From Chitinophaga pinensis (GTDB taxonomy: Bacteria > Bacteroidota > Bacteroidia > NS11-12g > UBA955): a stretch of 37,224 nt of DNA. Both the position numbers and the translations under genes were made by a program. The first letter of the stretch is position 1, and each line of letters begins with the position of its first letter. Under the pieces are notes generated by a model. That model ran no database searches. It saw nothing but the letters and a program-made list of their open reading frames with translations, and was not told the DNA's origin. The stretch lies in contig CAMAQS010000014.1 in the NCBI GenBank assembly GCA_945860565.1, positions 1 to 37,224 on the forward strand, read 5' to 3'. Positions 15,855-24,796 of the stretch are shown here, in pieces.

Positions 15855-18800
15855 TTATTTAACTATGGTAATGGTTCCCGAAAATGTTAACTCTTTCGCT
15901 TCTTTAGTGCTTTTTCCTGTTATTGTATACGCATATGCACCAGGTTGATCTGTTGGCTCAGGATTCCAAACTTCGGTTCCTTTACCTTCCCAGATTTTTT
16001 GTCCCCAACGATTGTAAATGCGTGTAACAGTGTTTTCTATTCCATGAACATAGAATTTAAAGTTGTCATTTAGTCCATCTCCATTAGGTGTAAGTGCGCT
16101 TGGAATATAAATGATAGGAGAGTAGTCCAAACAAAGTTCGTTGCTCTCACTCACATTGTTGTCGTTGCTAAAAGCTACAATTTTATAACATTTGCGGATT
16201 TCAGATTCCTTTATAAATTCTTCATCACGGTGAAAAGTGTCATTTAGCGAATTCATATTTTGCCATTCTTTTTCGTTACTATACTTGGTTAGAATGTTGT
16301 AATTTTTTATCCCTTCCTTCCATTCAATATATGGCGTAAATGAAACTAAAGTAGACTGATTATGTTGGGATTGGGTTTTGTCAATTTCTTGTACTTGGCA
16401 AAACAGGGTTCTCGCAACATTGCTTTCTAAAGTGCTTTTGCCGCAACTGTCTACCGCAATAACCGTAAACGAAAGTGGTTTGGTTATTTCAGAAGATGCA
16501 GAATATTCCCATTGGATATACTTCGTTGAGGCTAGAAATTTACCGTCCAACAAAATAGTATAAGAACTAGCGTGTGGAACAATTTCCCAAATTATCTGAG
16601 CACTAGAATTGTTCACTAAAGTGGCGTTGATTAAATAAGGGGTTTTTCCAAGTTCAATGCCTTGGGTAACCTGAATTAACTGACTGTCTCTGGTAACACA
16701 ACCCGATGGGCCATAAATGGTTTGCAAAATCCAGTAATTACCCCCTTTTGAAAAGGTGTACTCGTTGGGTTGATTTACAAATGGTGTTTTTTCAGAAGTT
16801 ACATTCCAAACCAAACTATCAATGGGATCTATAAAAGTTCGTTTGAATTTTACTGGTAAAGGAGAACAACCTTGCGTGGTGGAACACGTAATTCCAGGAC
16901 GTGGAGCTGGGAGAATTTCAATCTGAGAACTAAATGAATTGCTGCACCCTTTGTGTAAAACAGTATATAATACGTTATATTTACCCGGTTGTATATAGGT
17001 GTGTTTTGGTTTGAACGTTTTTAAGTCTTCCAACAAGAGTGAATATACAGTGTCAAATCCATCACCGAAGTTTACGGCGATTGAAATAGGGATGTTGGGA
17101 TAATTGTCAAATTTACTTTGATCTGTGAGGGTAAAAGGCGAAAATATACATCCATATTTTGGGTGAGCAAATTTAATAGTAGGCGGTGCGAAATATGGAA
17201 TTTCTGCCGAGTGTTTAATATCTACATCTTCGTAGGTTTTTCCAATGATTGAAATTTTATAAGTTCCAGTAGATGTTACAGATGGTCTAAACTTTGTTTT
17301 AGTGGATTTTTGATTTTCATATTGCCAAGTATGAGATTTGAATGCTTTGGCATTCCAAGTAAAACTTAAACTATCATCTATACACCACAACGTATCAACA
17401 TTTATTTGCAATTCATTGGCATTGAATTTCGCAATGATATTTGCAGCAGATTGCAACGAGCGAACAGACAAATCGTCTATATTGAAGGATTTTTTCTCAT
17501 CATAATAGTCTACACCCACCTCAATGCCTAAATAGATATTGCCAAGATTATCGCTGGTCATATCTAAAGTGCGACTATATGGAATTTTTGGAAAACTGAT
17601 GCATTCTTGATAAATCCCTTTGTTGTTAAATACCAAAATCAAGGCATTATATGAATATACGTCTATTTCAGAATTAGAAAATCTATATACTTTGCCATCT
17701 GGTAAGATAAATGGCGGTGCTGCAGTGTTGATTGAAGGCGCGAACTCTATATAAAAATTCCCAGTTGAATCCATGGTAAACTGGGGCTTTACGGCTTCTG
17801 TCTGCTTAAATACATAATGCCATTTATAATTCAAATTTGAATCTAATACCAAAATGAAATTTTCTATTTTAGAATTATTGTAATTTTTTCTTAGAATATG
17901 GTTGTCGAAATTCAGACTTTGTGAAGTTAAATAACCAGAAACAACGACTGTATTGTTGCCAAAAGTTTTAACTCTTCTTAGGTAATTTTCTTTTAAATCG
18001 GTGCCAGTTAGTTTTTTGGAAATGAGTTCCACCCCGTTTTCAGAAAATTTCGTTAGTGTAGGGAATTGGAAATTTTCGATTGGTTTTCTTTCTGTGAAAT
18101 TCAATGCGACATAAACTGAATTGTTTAGGCGGTCGCAGATATAATCATTCACATTTTGATGCCTAACAAATTCTGCACATTCAGAATATATGTGATGCCA
18201 TTGATATTGACCAGTGTTTTTGTCTATACCAAATACATATTGTTGACTTTCATAAAGGTTTATTGTGTTGCCATTAAGCTGTATTGATGCACGGTTTTTA
18301 CTATAACTACTGCTGTACAGCGTAAATCCTGTAAAAACAAGAGAAGTTTTAGTAACTGAAAAACTAAAGTATGGATTTATTGCTTGACGGGTGTTTGCCA
18401 CAAAGATTAAAGATTGAGGATTTCCAAATCGGTCAAATCTAAAAACACCCCAATCGTCGTATTTCGTTTTAATAGAAGATTGACCAAACTCGTAAGTTGG
18501 AAATTTCCTTAACTCCGCCAAAACATATAACTCACCATCATAAATGTCAAATTGATATGTTTTTGCGTTTATTAATGGAGTGCTCCAAATAAGTCTGCCT
18601 TTTCGATCTATTTTAGCAAACATGCAAAAATACTGGAGTCCAGAAGTAGTATCTTTTGCTAATGAGCTATAACTGTTATTATTCGAACAAATTAAGGATG
18701 TTGTATCGTGAAAGTTTAATTGTAGGTAGCTATTTCCTTCAGCATCGGTTCTAAGTAGTTTTATGGCAGAATTCGGATGCATGTTCAAATCCCCAGTGTC

Positions 18801-18899
18801 CGAATTTTTGGTCGCAGTTAATATCCAATCCCAATTCTGAGCTTTACTAGAATTAAAGCTCAGAATCAGAATGAATAATATGAATGCTCTAAATTTCAT
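15855..18899 (-). CDS. Very large secreted protein with PKD domain and T9SS type B (gliding-motility CHU_C) tail
   Basis: A 1014-residue exported protein with signal peptide MKFRAFILFILILSFNSSKA. Residues about 22-490 look like a beta-propeller of repeated strands of the D-x-x-G-N-x-Y kind (DAEGNSYLQL, DSTGNFYIEF, DNLGNIYLGI), as in SBBP-repeat proteins. Around 575-665 a PKD-like Ig domain is indicated by NFGDGFDTVYS and KHTYIQPGKYNV. A second Ig/FN3-like region follows. The last 85 or so residues (IPSALTPNGDGLNDNFKF, IYNRWGQKIWEGKG, FSGTITIVK) are an unmistakable CHU_C type B sorting domain of T9SS substrates. No enzymatic motif was seen, so adhesion or scaffolding is plausible. It follows the 946-residue gene after 11 nt and is surely in its operon. 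Confidence 0.9.
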   Translation of the reverse strand: MKFRAFILFILILSFNSSKAQNWDWILTATKNSDTGDLNMHPNSAIKLLRTDAEGNSYLQLNFHDTTSLICSNNNSYSSLAKDTTSGLQYFCMFAKIDRKGRLIWSTPLINAKTYQFDIYDGELYVLAELRKFPTYEFGQSSIKTKYDDWGVFRFDRFGNPQSLIFVANTRQAINPYFSFSVTKTSLVFTGFTLYSSSYSKNRASIQLNGNTINLYESQQYVFGIDKNTGQYQWHHIYSECAEFVRHQNVNDYICDRLNNSVYVALNFTERKPIENFQFPTLTKFSENGVELISKKLTGTDLKENYLRRVKTFGNNTVVVSGYLTSQSLNFDNHILRKNYNNSKIENFILVLDSNLNYKWHYVFKQTEAVKPQFTMDSTGNFYIEFAPSINTAAPPFILPDGKVYRFSNSEIDVYSYNALILVFNNKGIYQECISFPKIPYSRTLDMTSDNLGNIYLGIEVGVDYYDEKKSFNIDDLSVRSLQSAANIIAKFNANELQINVDTLWCIDDSLSFTWNAKAFKSHTWQYENQKSTKTKFRPSVTSTGTYKISIIGKTYEDVDIKHSAEIPYFAPPTIKFAHPKYGCIFSPFTLTDQSKFDNYPNIPISIAVNFGDGFDTVYSLLLEDLKTFKPKHTYIQPGKYNVLYTVLHKGCSNSFSSQIEILPAPRPGITCSTTQGCSPLPVKFKRTFIDPIDSLVWNVTSEKTPFVNQPNEYTFSKGGNYWILQTIYGPSGCVTRDSQLIQVTQGIELGKTPYLINATLVNNSSAQIIWEIVPHASSYTILLDGKFLASTKYIQWEYSASSEITKPLSFTVIAVDSCGKSTLESNVARTLFCQVQEIDKTQSQHNQSTLVSFTPYIEWKEGIKNYNILTKYSNEKEWQNMNSLNDTFHRDEEFIKESEIRKCYKIVAFSNDNNVSESNELCLDYSPIIYIPSALTPNGDGLNDNFKFYVHGIENTVTRIYNRWGQKIWEGKGTEVWNPEPTDQPGAYAYTITGKSTKEAKELTFSGTITIVK

Positions 18900-18910
18900 G
18901 CGAATTTTTA

Positions 18911-21751
18911 TTAAAGTACTTTGTTGTATTTTAAAGTTTGTATCTCATGGTTTGAGGAAACGATTTTTATAATATAAATGCCCGATGCTTGGCTTTTTAA
19001 ATCAATTTGTGAAGGCAATTGTGAATTTTCATATATAATTGTTCCCATTGAATTATAGATAGTTATGGTTGAAGGTTTCTGTTCAGTTTTCCAATCTAGT
19101 TGAATGGTTCCATCCCCTGGATTAGGGTAAATGTTAACTATGTTTTGCGTTTTGTTAATTTCTTTTCTGTTTATATAAAAACCTTCACAAGATACTTTAC
19201 AATAATCAGTTTCACCAGTTATTTTTGGTGCTATTAAAATAAATGTGTGAAAAGGAAGTATCAAATGTTTTGGAGTTGGTCCTCCGCCATTGGTGCACGG
19301 GATAAAATTATCCCAATAAGTAAATCTTGGTCCAACATTAATTGCTTCAACATTTCTATAGGCAGTTGGTAAACAAGGTGAAGTAGCGTCAAATGAATTT
19401 AAAGCTCTCTGTGTAGGTCCTCCTTGGTCTTGCACTGGTCCGTTTAGAAATTTCAATGCAGAACTATAGGCTGCAGTAAAGTTATTGCATTCTACTTTGG
19501 TATTTGAATTGTCGCCTTCACAGATAACTCCGAGTGCATTTGTTAGGTTTGATTTATTATTATTAAAATTATTCGAAAGTACTTTGGTATTGTATGCCGT
19601 TGAAGAATTTAGAATATTTACGTTTGTAGAGTTTTCTCCCTCTGAATTGAATTGATTTTGTAGAATTAAGGTCATTTCATTCTGGTCTCCTGTGAAAAAT
19701 TCATGATGGGTTGAAATGACATTCAGGAACGGTGCATTATTTAATGGATTTGCATTGTCGGCCAAGTAGTCAAATTGATTTAAGAAAAGCCGAGCTACAC
19801 CTTTGCCACACTTCACTGAATATAGGCAGTTTATGAATTTAGCCTCTTGAACGCCAATGTCTGGATTTTGACCGTTTGTTTGTGTTGTTTCAGATGATTT
19901 TATTCCATAACTCCATCCTTTAAATAGACATACAGTGTTGCCTGTCCAACTAGGGCACCCTGCTTTAGGATTTGGAGTTTGGTTACCATCTTTATGGCAA
20001 GCAATCATGGCATTGGTGGCCAATATTGCAGTGCCTCGTTCGTTTTCAACAGTTCCATCGAAAATATTCGGATCGTCATTGCGGAATTCGCATCCCCCAA
20101 AATTAATAACACCCATATTTTCAAGAATAACTTGTTTGTATTTGTGAAAATCGCGTTTGTATCCAGCGTAGTAATTGTCGTTTGTGAAATACTTGCTCAC
20201 TTGGTCTTTAACAATAAAGTTGGTTCTTTCGAATCTCGAAATATTTACTTTATGATCGTGTGGACTAATATAGTCTTTCATGTAGATTGCGGTTCTACAG
20301 TCAATAAAGTCTGCATCTTTGCATTCAATCACCCCTCCATTTTCGCTTTTTATTGCAGTATAAGCACGCTGAATGGTTATTCGTCCGCCAGAACCATCAA
20401 TTTCGACTCTACCGTGTTGCATTGAAAAGGCACTTTCGGTTGGTACGCCAAACACTTTAATGCCAGGCCATCTGCATGAGTAGTATAGACGATCTTCTGG
20501 GTAAATATTGTTGCCATTAATATCTTTGGATGTTACTGCGCCATTGCTTTCACCCATGCTTGTTATTCCCCTGATGGTTGCTCCGGTTCGGATTATTAAC
20601 CTCCCGCCGGGTTGGGCGGCATTGCCTGCCATTACTTCAATGTCGCATGACTGATTTGTAAAGTAATCATCGAGTATTTCAAATACTTGACCGTTTTCTA
20701 TTATTAAAGTAGCTCCTGGTTCAATAGTTATTTTTCCCTGAACTTTGTGGACATTTCCCGAAGTTCCTAAAATCCTTGTACTACCTGTGCCTACAGTAAA
20801 TCCGGACGCTTCTGTGTATGCCCCAGTAATGGTTGTTCCATTGTTTTCATGCCTGCAATTGGCATCATAATCCCACCAAATATCATCAATCCAGGCATAC
20901 CACAACCACCAAATGTATACCGCACTACCACGGTTCGAATTTAGATTGCCCATTTGTGATTGTTCAGATTGCAGCCCAGTTGGACTTATATCAAAAGACA
21001 TATGTCCGTTATTGTTAAATTCATAGCGCATGAAATCCCCAAAATCTGTAGGATTCCTAAACGTATACGTTCTAGCTCCACTAATTTGCGAAGTGACATC
21101 ACACATGGTCTGATTGCTCCATAAGAAGTCTGGAAGTGGTGATAGGTCGATGACATTTAAACCATTCAGAAAATAAAACGTTCCGTATTGGTTAAATTTA
21201 AATCCGGGATAAGTGTTGTAATAATCTTCTCGTGTTCTACACCCAGTATTTAGGTTTGCATCATTGCATTTGGGTGAAATGTTGTTGAACGGATTTCCGG
21301 CTGGGTCGAATCCATTAAAATAAGCTGGCACGTCGTTGTCGGGATTCCATTTAGGCAGAGGGACATATTTTGCAAAGTTTTTATTTTGTACCTGACCTTG
21401 TTCTAAAATAAATTCCTCCAAGTCTTGCAAGTGGTCGCGGTACCAACGTAAAAAATCGTTTGATGTATAGAATTTCGATAGGTTGTCGCCATGATTGGAA
21501 ATAAAGTCCTCCGTGAGCCAAAGTTCAATCAAACCAAGCAGTTCTAGTTTTTCGGCGTCTGAAAAGGAATGAATATTGGGTCTAGCATTACGGGCTTCCG
21601 AAACTTGAATCATATTCAACATAATCAACATAATCAAGGCTTTGAGAGTTGTTTTGGTCTTTTTGATTATATTGTGTTGGTAATTTTTTGATAAAACAAA
21701 TTGAATTTTAAATAATAATTCACTCGTATTTTTTGTAAGTGCCAGTCTCAT
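18911..21751 (-). CDS. T9SS type A cargo: degenerate tyrosinase-like domain fused to a right-handed beta-helix
   Basis: A 946-residue secreted protein. A hydrophobic core at residues 38-50 is the signal peptide, preceded by an unusually long N-terminus, so the true start may be internal. Residues about 60-300 match the outline of the tyrosinase central domain: NDFLRWYRDHLQDLEEFI followed by YVPLPKWNPDNDVPAYF (CuA half), then NNGHMSFD and IWWLWYAWIDDIWW (CuB half). The usual ligands are largely lost: the His of FLPWHR is Y104 here, and the WLxHAxxD His is Y285. Residues about 320-860 are a beta-helix with rungs such as KITIEPGATLIIENGQ, GRLIIRTGATIRGI and GGRITIQRAYTAIKSENGGVIE. Residues about 872-946 (IYPNPGDGTIQLDW to YNKVL) are a type A sorting domain. 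Function is unknown; the tyrosinase-like assignment is inferred. It is first in the operon with the type B protein. Confidence 0.85.
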   Translation of the reverse strand: MRLALTKNTSELLFKIQFVLSKNYQHNIIKKTKTTLKALIMLIMLNMIQVSEARNARPNIHSFSDAEKLELLGLIELWLTEDFISNHGDNLSKFYTSNDFLRWYRDHLQDLEEFILEQGQVQNKNFAKYVPLPKWNPDNDVPAYFNGFDPAGNPFNNISPKCNDANLNTGCRTREDYYNTYPGFKFNQYGTFYFLNGLNVIDLSPLPDFLWSNQTMCDVTSQISGARTYTFRNPTDFGDFMRYEFNNNGHMSFDISPTGLQSEQSQMGNLNSNRGSAVYIWWLWYAWIDDIWWDYDANCRHENNGTTITGAYTEASGFTVGTGSTRILGTSGNVHKVQGKITIEPGATLIIENGQVFEILDDYFTNQSCDIEVMAGNAAQPGGRLIIRTGATIRGITSMGESNGAVTSKDINGNNIYPEDRLYYSCRWPGIKVFGVPTESAFSMQHGRVEIDGSGGRITIQRAYTAIKSENGGVIECKDADFIDCRTAIYMKDYISPHDHKVNISRFERTNFIVKDQVSKYFTNDNYYAGYKRDFHKYKQVILENMGVINFGGCEFRNDDPNIFDGTVENERGTAILATNAMIACHKDGNQTPNPKAGCPSWTGNTVCLFKGWSYGIKSSETTQTNGQNPDIGVQEAKFINCLYSVKCGKGVARLFLNQFDYLADNANPLNNAPFLNVISTHHEFFTGDQNEMTLILQNQFNSEGENSTNVNILNSSTAYNTKVLSNNFNNNKSNLTNALGVICEGDNSNTKVECNNFTAAYSSALKFLNGPVQDQGGPTQRALNSFDATSPCLPTAYRNVEAINVGPRFTYWDNFIPCTNGGGPTPKHLILPFHTFILIAPKITGETDYCKVSCEGFYINRKEINKTQNIVNIYPNPGDGTIQLDWKTEQKPSTITIYNSMGTIIYENSQLPSQIDLKSQASGIYIIKIVSSNHEIQTLKYNKVL

Positions 21752-22135
21752 GTTTTGTATTTTATATTTTGTTTGATTTGTTTTAAGTAATTATTAAACA
21801 ATCTATTAACATAAATAATGCACAGCAATTTCCATAGCATACCGCGTGAAAAGTGCTTTGTGTTAATGGTGATTGTATGAATTAATTATTGTCTTTTAGA
21901 TTCTGTTTATTTTGAGATAAATATTATACGAATTTGCATATTTATTTTAGTTTTTAATATTAAATTTAGTAATGATATTTTTGATAAATTGCGGAACCCT
22001 TGATTTTGTTGGATTTGTAAAGTTTAGAATTTAAAAAAATGACAATAACAAGACACATTGGTTTGTGTCGACAATGCATTGCCGAAAGTCAATATTGATT
22101 ATTATTTTGAAAACGAATGGAAAGATTGGAGGAAA
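21752..22135. other. AT-rich leader/intergenic region upstream of the tyrosinase-like gene
   Basis: No gene is visible. The 40 bases nearest the start at 21751 are, on the minus strand, an A/C-rich stretch (AAACAAAATATAAAATAC), typical of unstructured Bacteroidota leaders. A short hairpin, GACACA (22052-22057) with TGTGTC (22064-22069), and the palindrome CAATGCATTG just after it are the only structure noticed. No exact TAnnTTTG was found on the minus strand. Confidence 0.4.
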
Positions 22136-22290
22136 AGGTTGTTGTACAACACGTCCTAAATGGTTGTTTACGTATGCCTAAACAATAAGGAATGTCTAGA
22201 ATCGGGTTTTCTGAATGCGAATACAAACAAATAGGATATTGCCCATTCAGCCAATCTGCGGAGAACCCGCCTAAAGTAATTTGTAATTAG
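22136..22290. ncRNA. Candidate structured RNA element downstream of rng
   Basis: Three nested or adjacent pairings occur in a stretch richer in G/C than its surroundings. The palindrome GTTGTACAAC is at 22141-22150. TTGTTTA (22164-22170) pairs with TAAACAA (22179-22185). CTGAATG (22211-22217) pairs with CATTCAG (22244-22250), enclosed by CGGGTT (22203-22208) with AACCCG (22264-22269). It sits between the rng stop (22297) and the next gene on the same strand, so it could be a 3' UTR structure, a leader element or a separate RNA. The strand is not certain. A start-less minus-strand reading frame of 65 codons (22092-22286) also spans it. Confidence 0.4.
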
Positions 22291-22296
22291 GGAATG

Positions 22297-23847
22297 TTAT
22301 TGTACAATGGGTTGCTTGTCGTCGTTTACAAATGTGTAAGACGTTAATGCAGCATGATTGTCGTTTTCCAACTGTAACCAACGGAAGTACTTAAACCACC
22401 ATTTAATTCTTAAAGAAGGGAAACCTGCTTTAAAATAATTGGTAACCAAAGGATTGGCTTTGAGTGTGATGCTTTTTTGGTTCATTTGTTCCCACAGATA
22501 CAAAATTTCGTTTTCAATTTTGCCTAAAAGTTGAACAGAACTATCAGAACGTCCTGTGCCTAAACAAGAACTGCAAAGTTCTGAGGTGGCAATTTCGAGG
22601 GCTGGGCGAACACGTTCACGGGTAATTTGAACCAAGCCAAATTTACTCATTGGCAAAATGGTATGTTTTGCGCGGTCTTTATCCATGGCATTTTTTAATG
22701 CTTGGTGTAATTCCTGCTTTTTCTTTGGGTCTCTCATGTCAATGAAATCAATGACAATGATTCCACCCATATCGCGTAGCCTTATTTGACGAGCAATTTC
22801 ATCTACCGCTTCTGTATTTACTTGAAAAACGTTTTCGTCTCTATTTTGTGGATCGAAAGAGGTATTTCCACTGTTTACATCAATTACGTGTAAAGCTTCG
22901 GTGTGTTCAATTACCAGATATGCTCCGCCACTAAAAGGCACGTTTTTACCAAACGAACTTTTAATTTGTCTGGTAATGCCATATTGATCAAAGATTGGGA
23001 CTTTCCCTTGGTACAGTCGAAGGATACTTTTGGTATCTACTTTATATTTATCGAGTGTGGTTTTGAGGGATGCGTGTACTTCTGTATCCTCAGTAGTAAT
23101 TTGAGTAAAGCTATCGTTTAAAATATCGCGAAGCAGCGTATCCAAACGATTTTCATTGTTTGCAATGCGTTCTCCGAATGAAGCTTTTTTAAGACCAATG
23201 ACCAATTCGTTCCATTTGCGGAGAAGGTCACGGAGATCTTTATCTAGTTCTTCGAGTGCTACACCTTCGGAAACAGTGCGGATGATAACACCAAAATTTT
23301 GGGGTTTAATACTTTGGGCGATTTCTTTTAATCTGGCTTTTTCTTTGGTGTTTCCAATTTTGCGGGAAACTGAAATGGTTTTAGAAAATGGCACAAGAAT
23401 AAAGTACCTACCAGGAATGGAAAGATCGCAAGTAATTTTTGGTCCTTTATTGGCTATAGGTTCTTTGATAACCTGAACCAAAAGGGGATCGCCGGCTCTA
23501 ATTATTTGTCCAATTTTCCCTGCTTTGTTTGTTTGCTCTTCGAAGTCGAATGCATCAAGATCGGCTGGTATTTGTCCGTTTTGACGTATTAGTTTGAAGA
23601 ACTTTTGAAAGCTTCGAATATTTGGACCTAAATCAAAATAGGTAAGAAACCCATCTTTTTCGGACTTCAAATCTACGAAGGCCGCATTGAGCGAAGGGGA
23701 AACTTTTCTTACTTTACCTAGATAGAAATCACCCACCTGAAAGGCGGCATCAAATTGTTCTTTATGGAATTCCGTTAGTTTTTTATCGGAAAGCAGGGCA
23801 ATTTCTAAACCAGACGAATTTTTTTGTATAACTAATTCGTTTGACAA
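22297..23847 (-). CDS. rng: Ribonuclease G (Rne/Rng family)
   Basis: A 516-residue endoribonuclease of the RNase E/G family, which cleaves single-stranded AU-rich RNA and matures the 5' end of 16S rRNA. An N-terminal S1 domain begins at FQVGDFYLGKVRKVSPSLNAAFVDL and carries a lineage-typical insertion (FQKFFKLIRQNGQIP). The catalytic DNase I-like region has HVIDVNSGNTSF, EIARQIRLRDMGGIIVIDFIDM and the magnesium-binding acidic residues within it. The zinc link is CSSCLGTGR, and the small C-terminal domain ends KQPIVQ. There is no RNase E-type scaffold tail, hence RNase G-like. It lies last in the HU / TPR / small basic protein / rng series, 16 nt after the basic protein's stop, an order that recurs in Bacteroidota. 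Confidence 0.96.
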   Translation of the reverse strand: MSNELVIQKNSSGLEIALLSDKKLTEFHKEQFDAAFQVGDFYLGKVRKVSPSLNAAFVDLKSEKDGFLTYFDLGPNIRSFQKFFKLIRQNGQIPADLDAFDFEEQTNKAGKIGQIIRAGDPLLVQVIKEPIANKGPKITCDLSIPGRYFILVPFSKTISVSRKIGNTKEKARLKEIAQSIKPQNFGVIIRTVSEGVALEELDKDLRDLLRKWNELVIGLKKASFGERIANNENRLDTLLRDILNDSFTQITTEDTEVHASLKTTLDKYKVDTKSILRLYQGKVPIFDQYGITRQIKSSFGKNVPFSGGAYLVIEHTEALHVIDVNSGNTSFDPQNRDENVFQVNTEAVDEIARQIRLRDMGGIIVIDFIDMRDPKKKQELHQALKNAMDKDRAKHTILPMSKFGLVQITRERVRPALEIATSELCSSCLGTGRSDSSVQLLGKIENEILYLWEQMNQKSITLKANPLVTNYFKAGFPSLRIKWWFKYFRWLQLENDNHAALTSYTFVNDDKQPIVQ

Positions 23848-23863
23848 TGGCTAATAAATTGAC

Positions 23864-23953
23864 TTATTTTTTCTTATGACGATTTTTACGCAAGCGCTTT
23901 TTTCTTTTGTGCGTTGCAATCTTATGTCTTTTTCTTTTCTTTCCGCTTGGCAT
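23864..23953 (-). CDS. Tiny highly basic conserved protein (AURKAIP1/COX24-like), probable ribosome component
   Basis: A 29-codon gene too short for the ORF track: ATG at 23953, sequence MPSGKKRKRHKIATHKRKK..., TAA at 23864-23866. Twenty of the 29 residues are Lys, Arg or His, with no acidic residue at all. I recognise this peptide as a small protein that is nearly invariant in Bacteroidota next to rng and is usually annotated as an AURKAIP1/COX24 C-terminal domain protein. That domain is related to the mitoribosomal protein mS38 and to a small basic 30S protein in some bacteria. A role in the small ribosomal subunit is therefore plausible but inferred. It sits 21 nt downstream of the TPR gene's stop and 16 nt upstream of rng, clearly within the same operon. 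Confidence 0.85.
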   Translation of the reverse strand: MPSGKKRKRHKIATHKRKKRLRKNRHKKK

Positions 23954-23974
23954 AATATCTTATATTTTAGTGTC

Positions 23975-24784
23975 TTATTTTTTTGGTTGTTGCCTCTGTG
24001 TTTTCACTGCCAAATTCAAATAAACCTTGGCATTTACAGAGTCACCCATTTGTCCATATAAATCGCTTGTTTCATACAACCAATATGGATTTTGGGGTTG
24101 CAAAGATACTAATTTTTCACATTTTTTCACAGCTTTTTGAAGCTGATTTGATTTTTTTAGTAAATTAAGGTGTATGAAATTGAGTTCCACGTTGTTACTA
24201 TCGATGGTGTATGACTTTCTCAGTGTGCTCAAAAATTGCATCGGTTGGTTTAAAAACTCGCTTTGATATATGATCAGGGCATTGCGCAATGACATGTTGT
24301 TCGAGTCTTTACTTAGGCCTTTGTCTATCCATTTTTTACCCTGTTGAAATAAATAATTACGGACAGTTTCATTTTCTGAATATCCAGCACCTACAAAAAC
24401 CAACTCGCGGGCAACTTCTTCTATGTTGCCTTTTTTGAAATACTCAAATTGTTGGGATTTTAAATGCGCAAGCAGCGGACCATTATTTGTTTCAGTGGCC
24501 CATTTTATGGCCAGTGTTAAACTATCGGTTTTTAGGTCTTTGGGGGATGTTAGAATGGTTTTACCTATTTGACTAGGTGGTTTGGTTTTGTTGAAGAGGG
24601 AAGATAAAAACTCCACTAATTCTACTTCTTTGGTGGGCACAGCATTACCCATTGGACCCGGTTGTACGGAACCTTTATCGGTTGGTTTTCCAGTGGAAGT
24701 TTTCCAGCGATTCGCTGTAAATAGAACTGTCAAACCAACAGCCAGTATTAGAACGACTATTTGCTGGTTTGACAGTTTTTTCAC
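23975..24784 (-). CDS. Membrane-anchored tetratricopeptide repeat protein
   Basis: A 269-residue protein starting at a GTG (24784). Residues about 8-24 (QIVVLILAVGLTVLFTA) form a single N-terminal membrane anchor, after which a Pro/Gly-rich linker leads to a periplasmic or cytoplasmic helical region. At least two TPR-like units can be made out near the C-terminus: VELNFIHLNLLKKSNQLQKAVKKCEKLV and NPYWLYETSDLYGQMGDSVNAKVYLNLAV. TPRs mediate protein-protein contacts; the partner is unknown. The gene starts 12 nt after the HU stop and precedes the basic protein and rng, in the conserved Bacteroidota order, so it is probably part of the HU-rng operon. Confidence 0.85.
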   Translation of the reverse strand: MKKLSNQQIVVLILAVGLTVLFTANRWKTSTGKPTDKGSVQPGPMGNAVPTKEVELVEFLSSLFNKTKPPSQIGKTILTSPKDLKTDSLTLAIKWATETNNGPLLAHLKSQQFEYFKKGNIEEVARELVFVGAGYSENETVRNYLFQQGKKWIDKGLSKDSNNMSLRNALIIYQSEFLNQPMQFLSTLRKSYTIDSNNVELNFIHLNLLKKSNQLQKAVKKCEKLVSLQPQNPYWLYETSDLYGQMGDSVNAKVYLNLAVKTQRQQPKK

Positions 24785-24796
24785 AATCCGTTAAAT

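Noticed and set aside
19935-20425. Plus-strand ORFs of 70 and 148 residues
   Set aside because: They are shadows of the beta-helix gene, with composition unlike a real protein.
13158-22185. The same TTGTTTA/TAAACAA stem at 13158-13179 and 22164-22185
   Set aside because: Loop and flanks differ; a 7-bp A/T-rich match is expected by chance.
22089-22286. Start-less minus-strand 65-codon reading frame downstream of rng
   Set aside because: No start codon and no recognised domain; kept only as an alternative explanation for the structured element.
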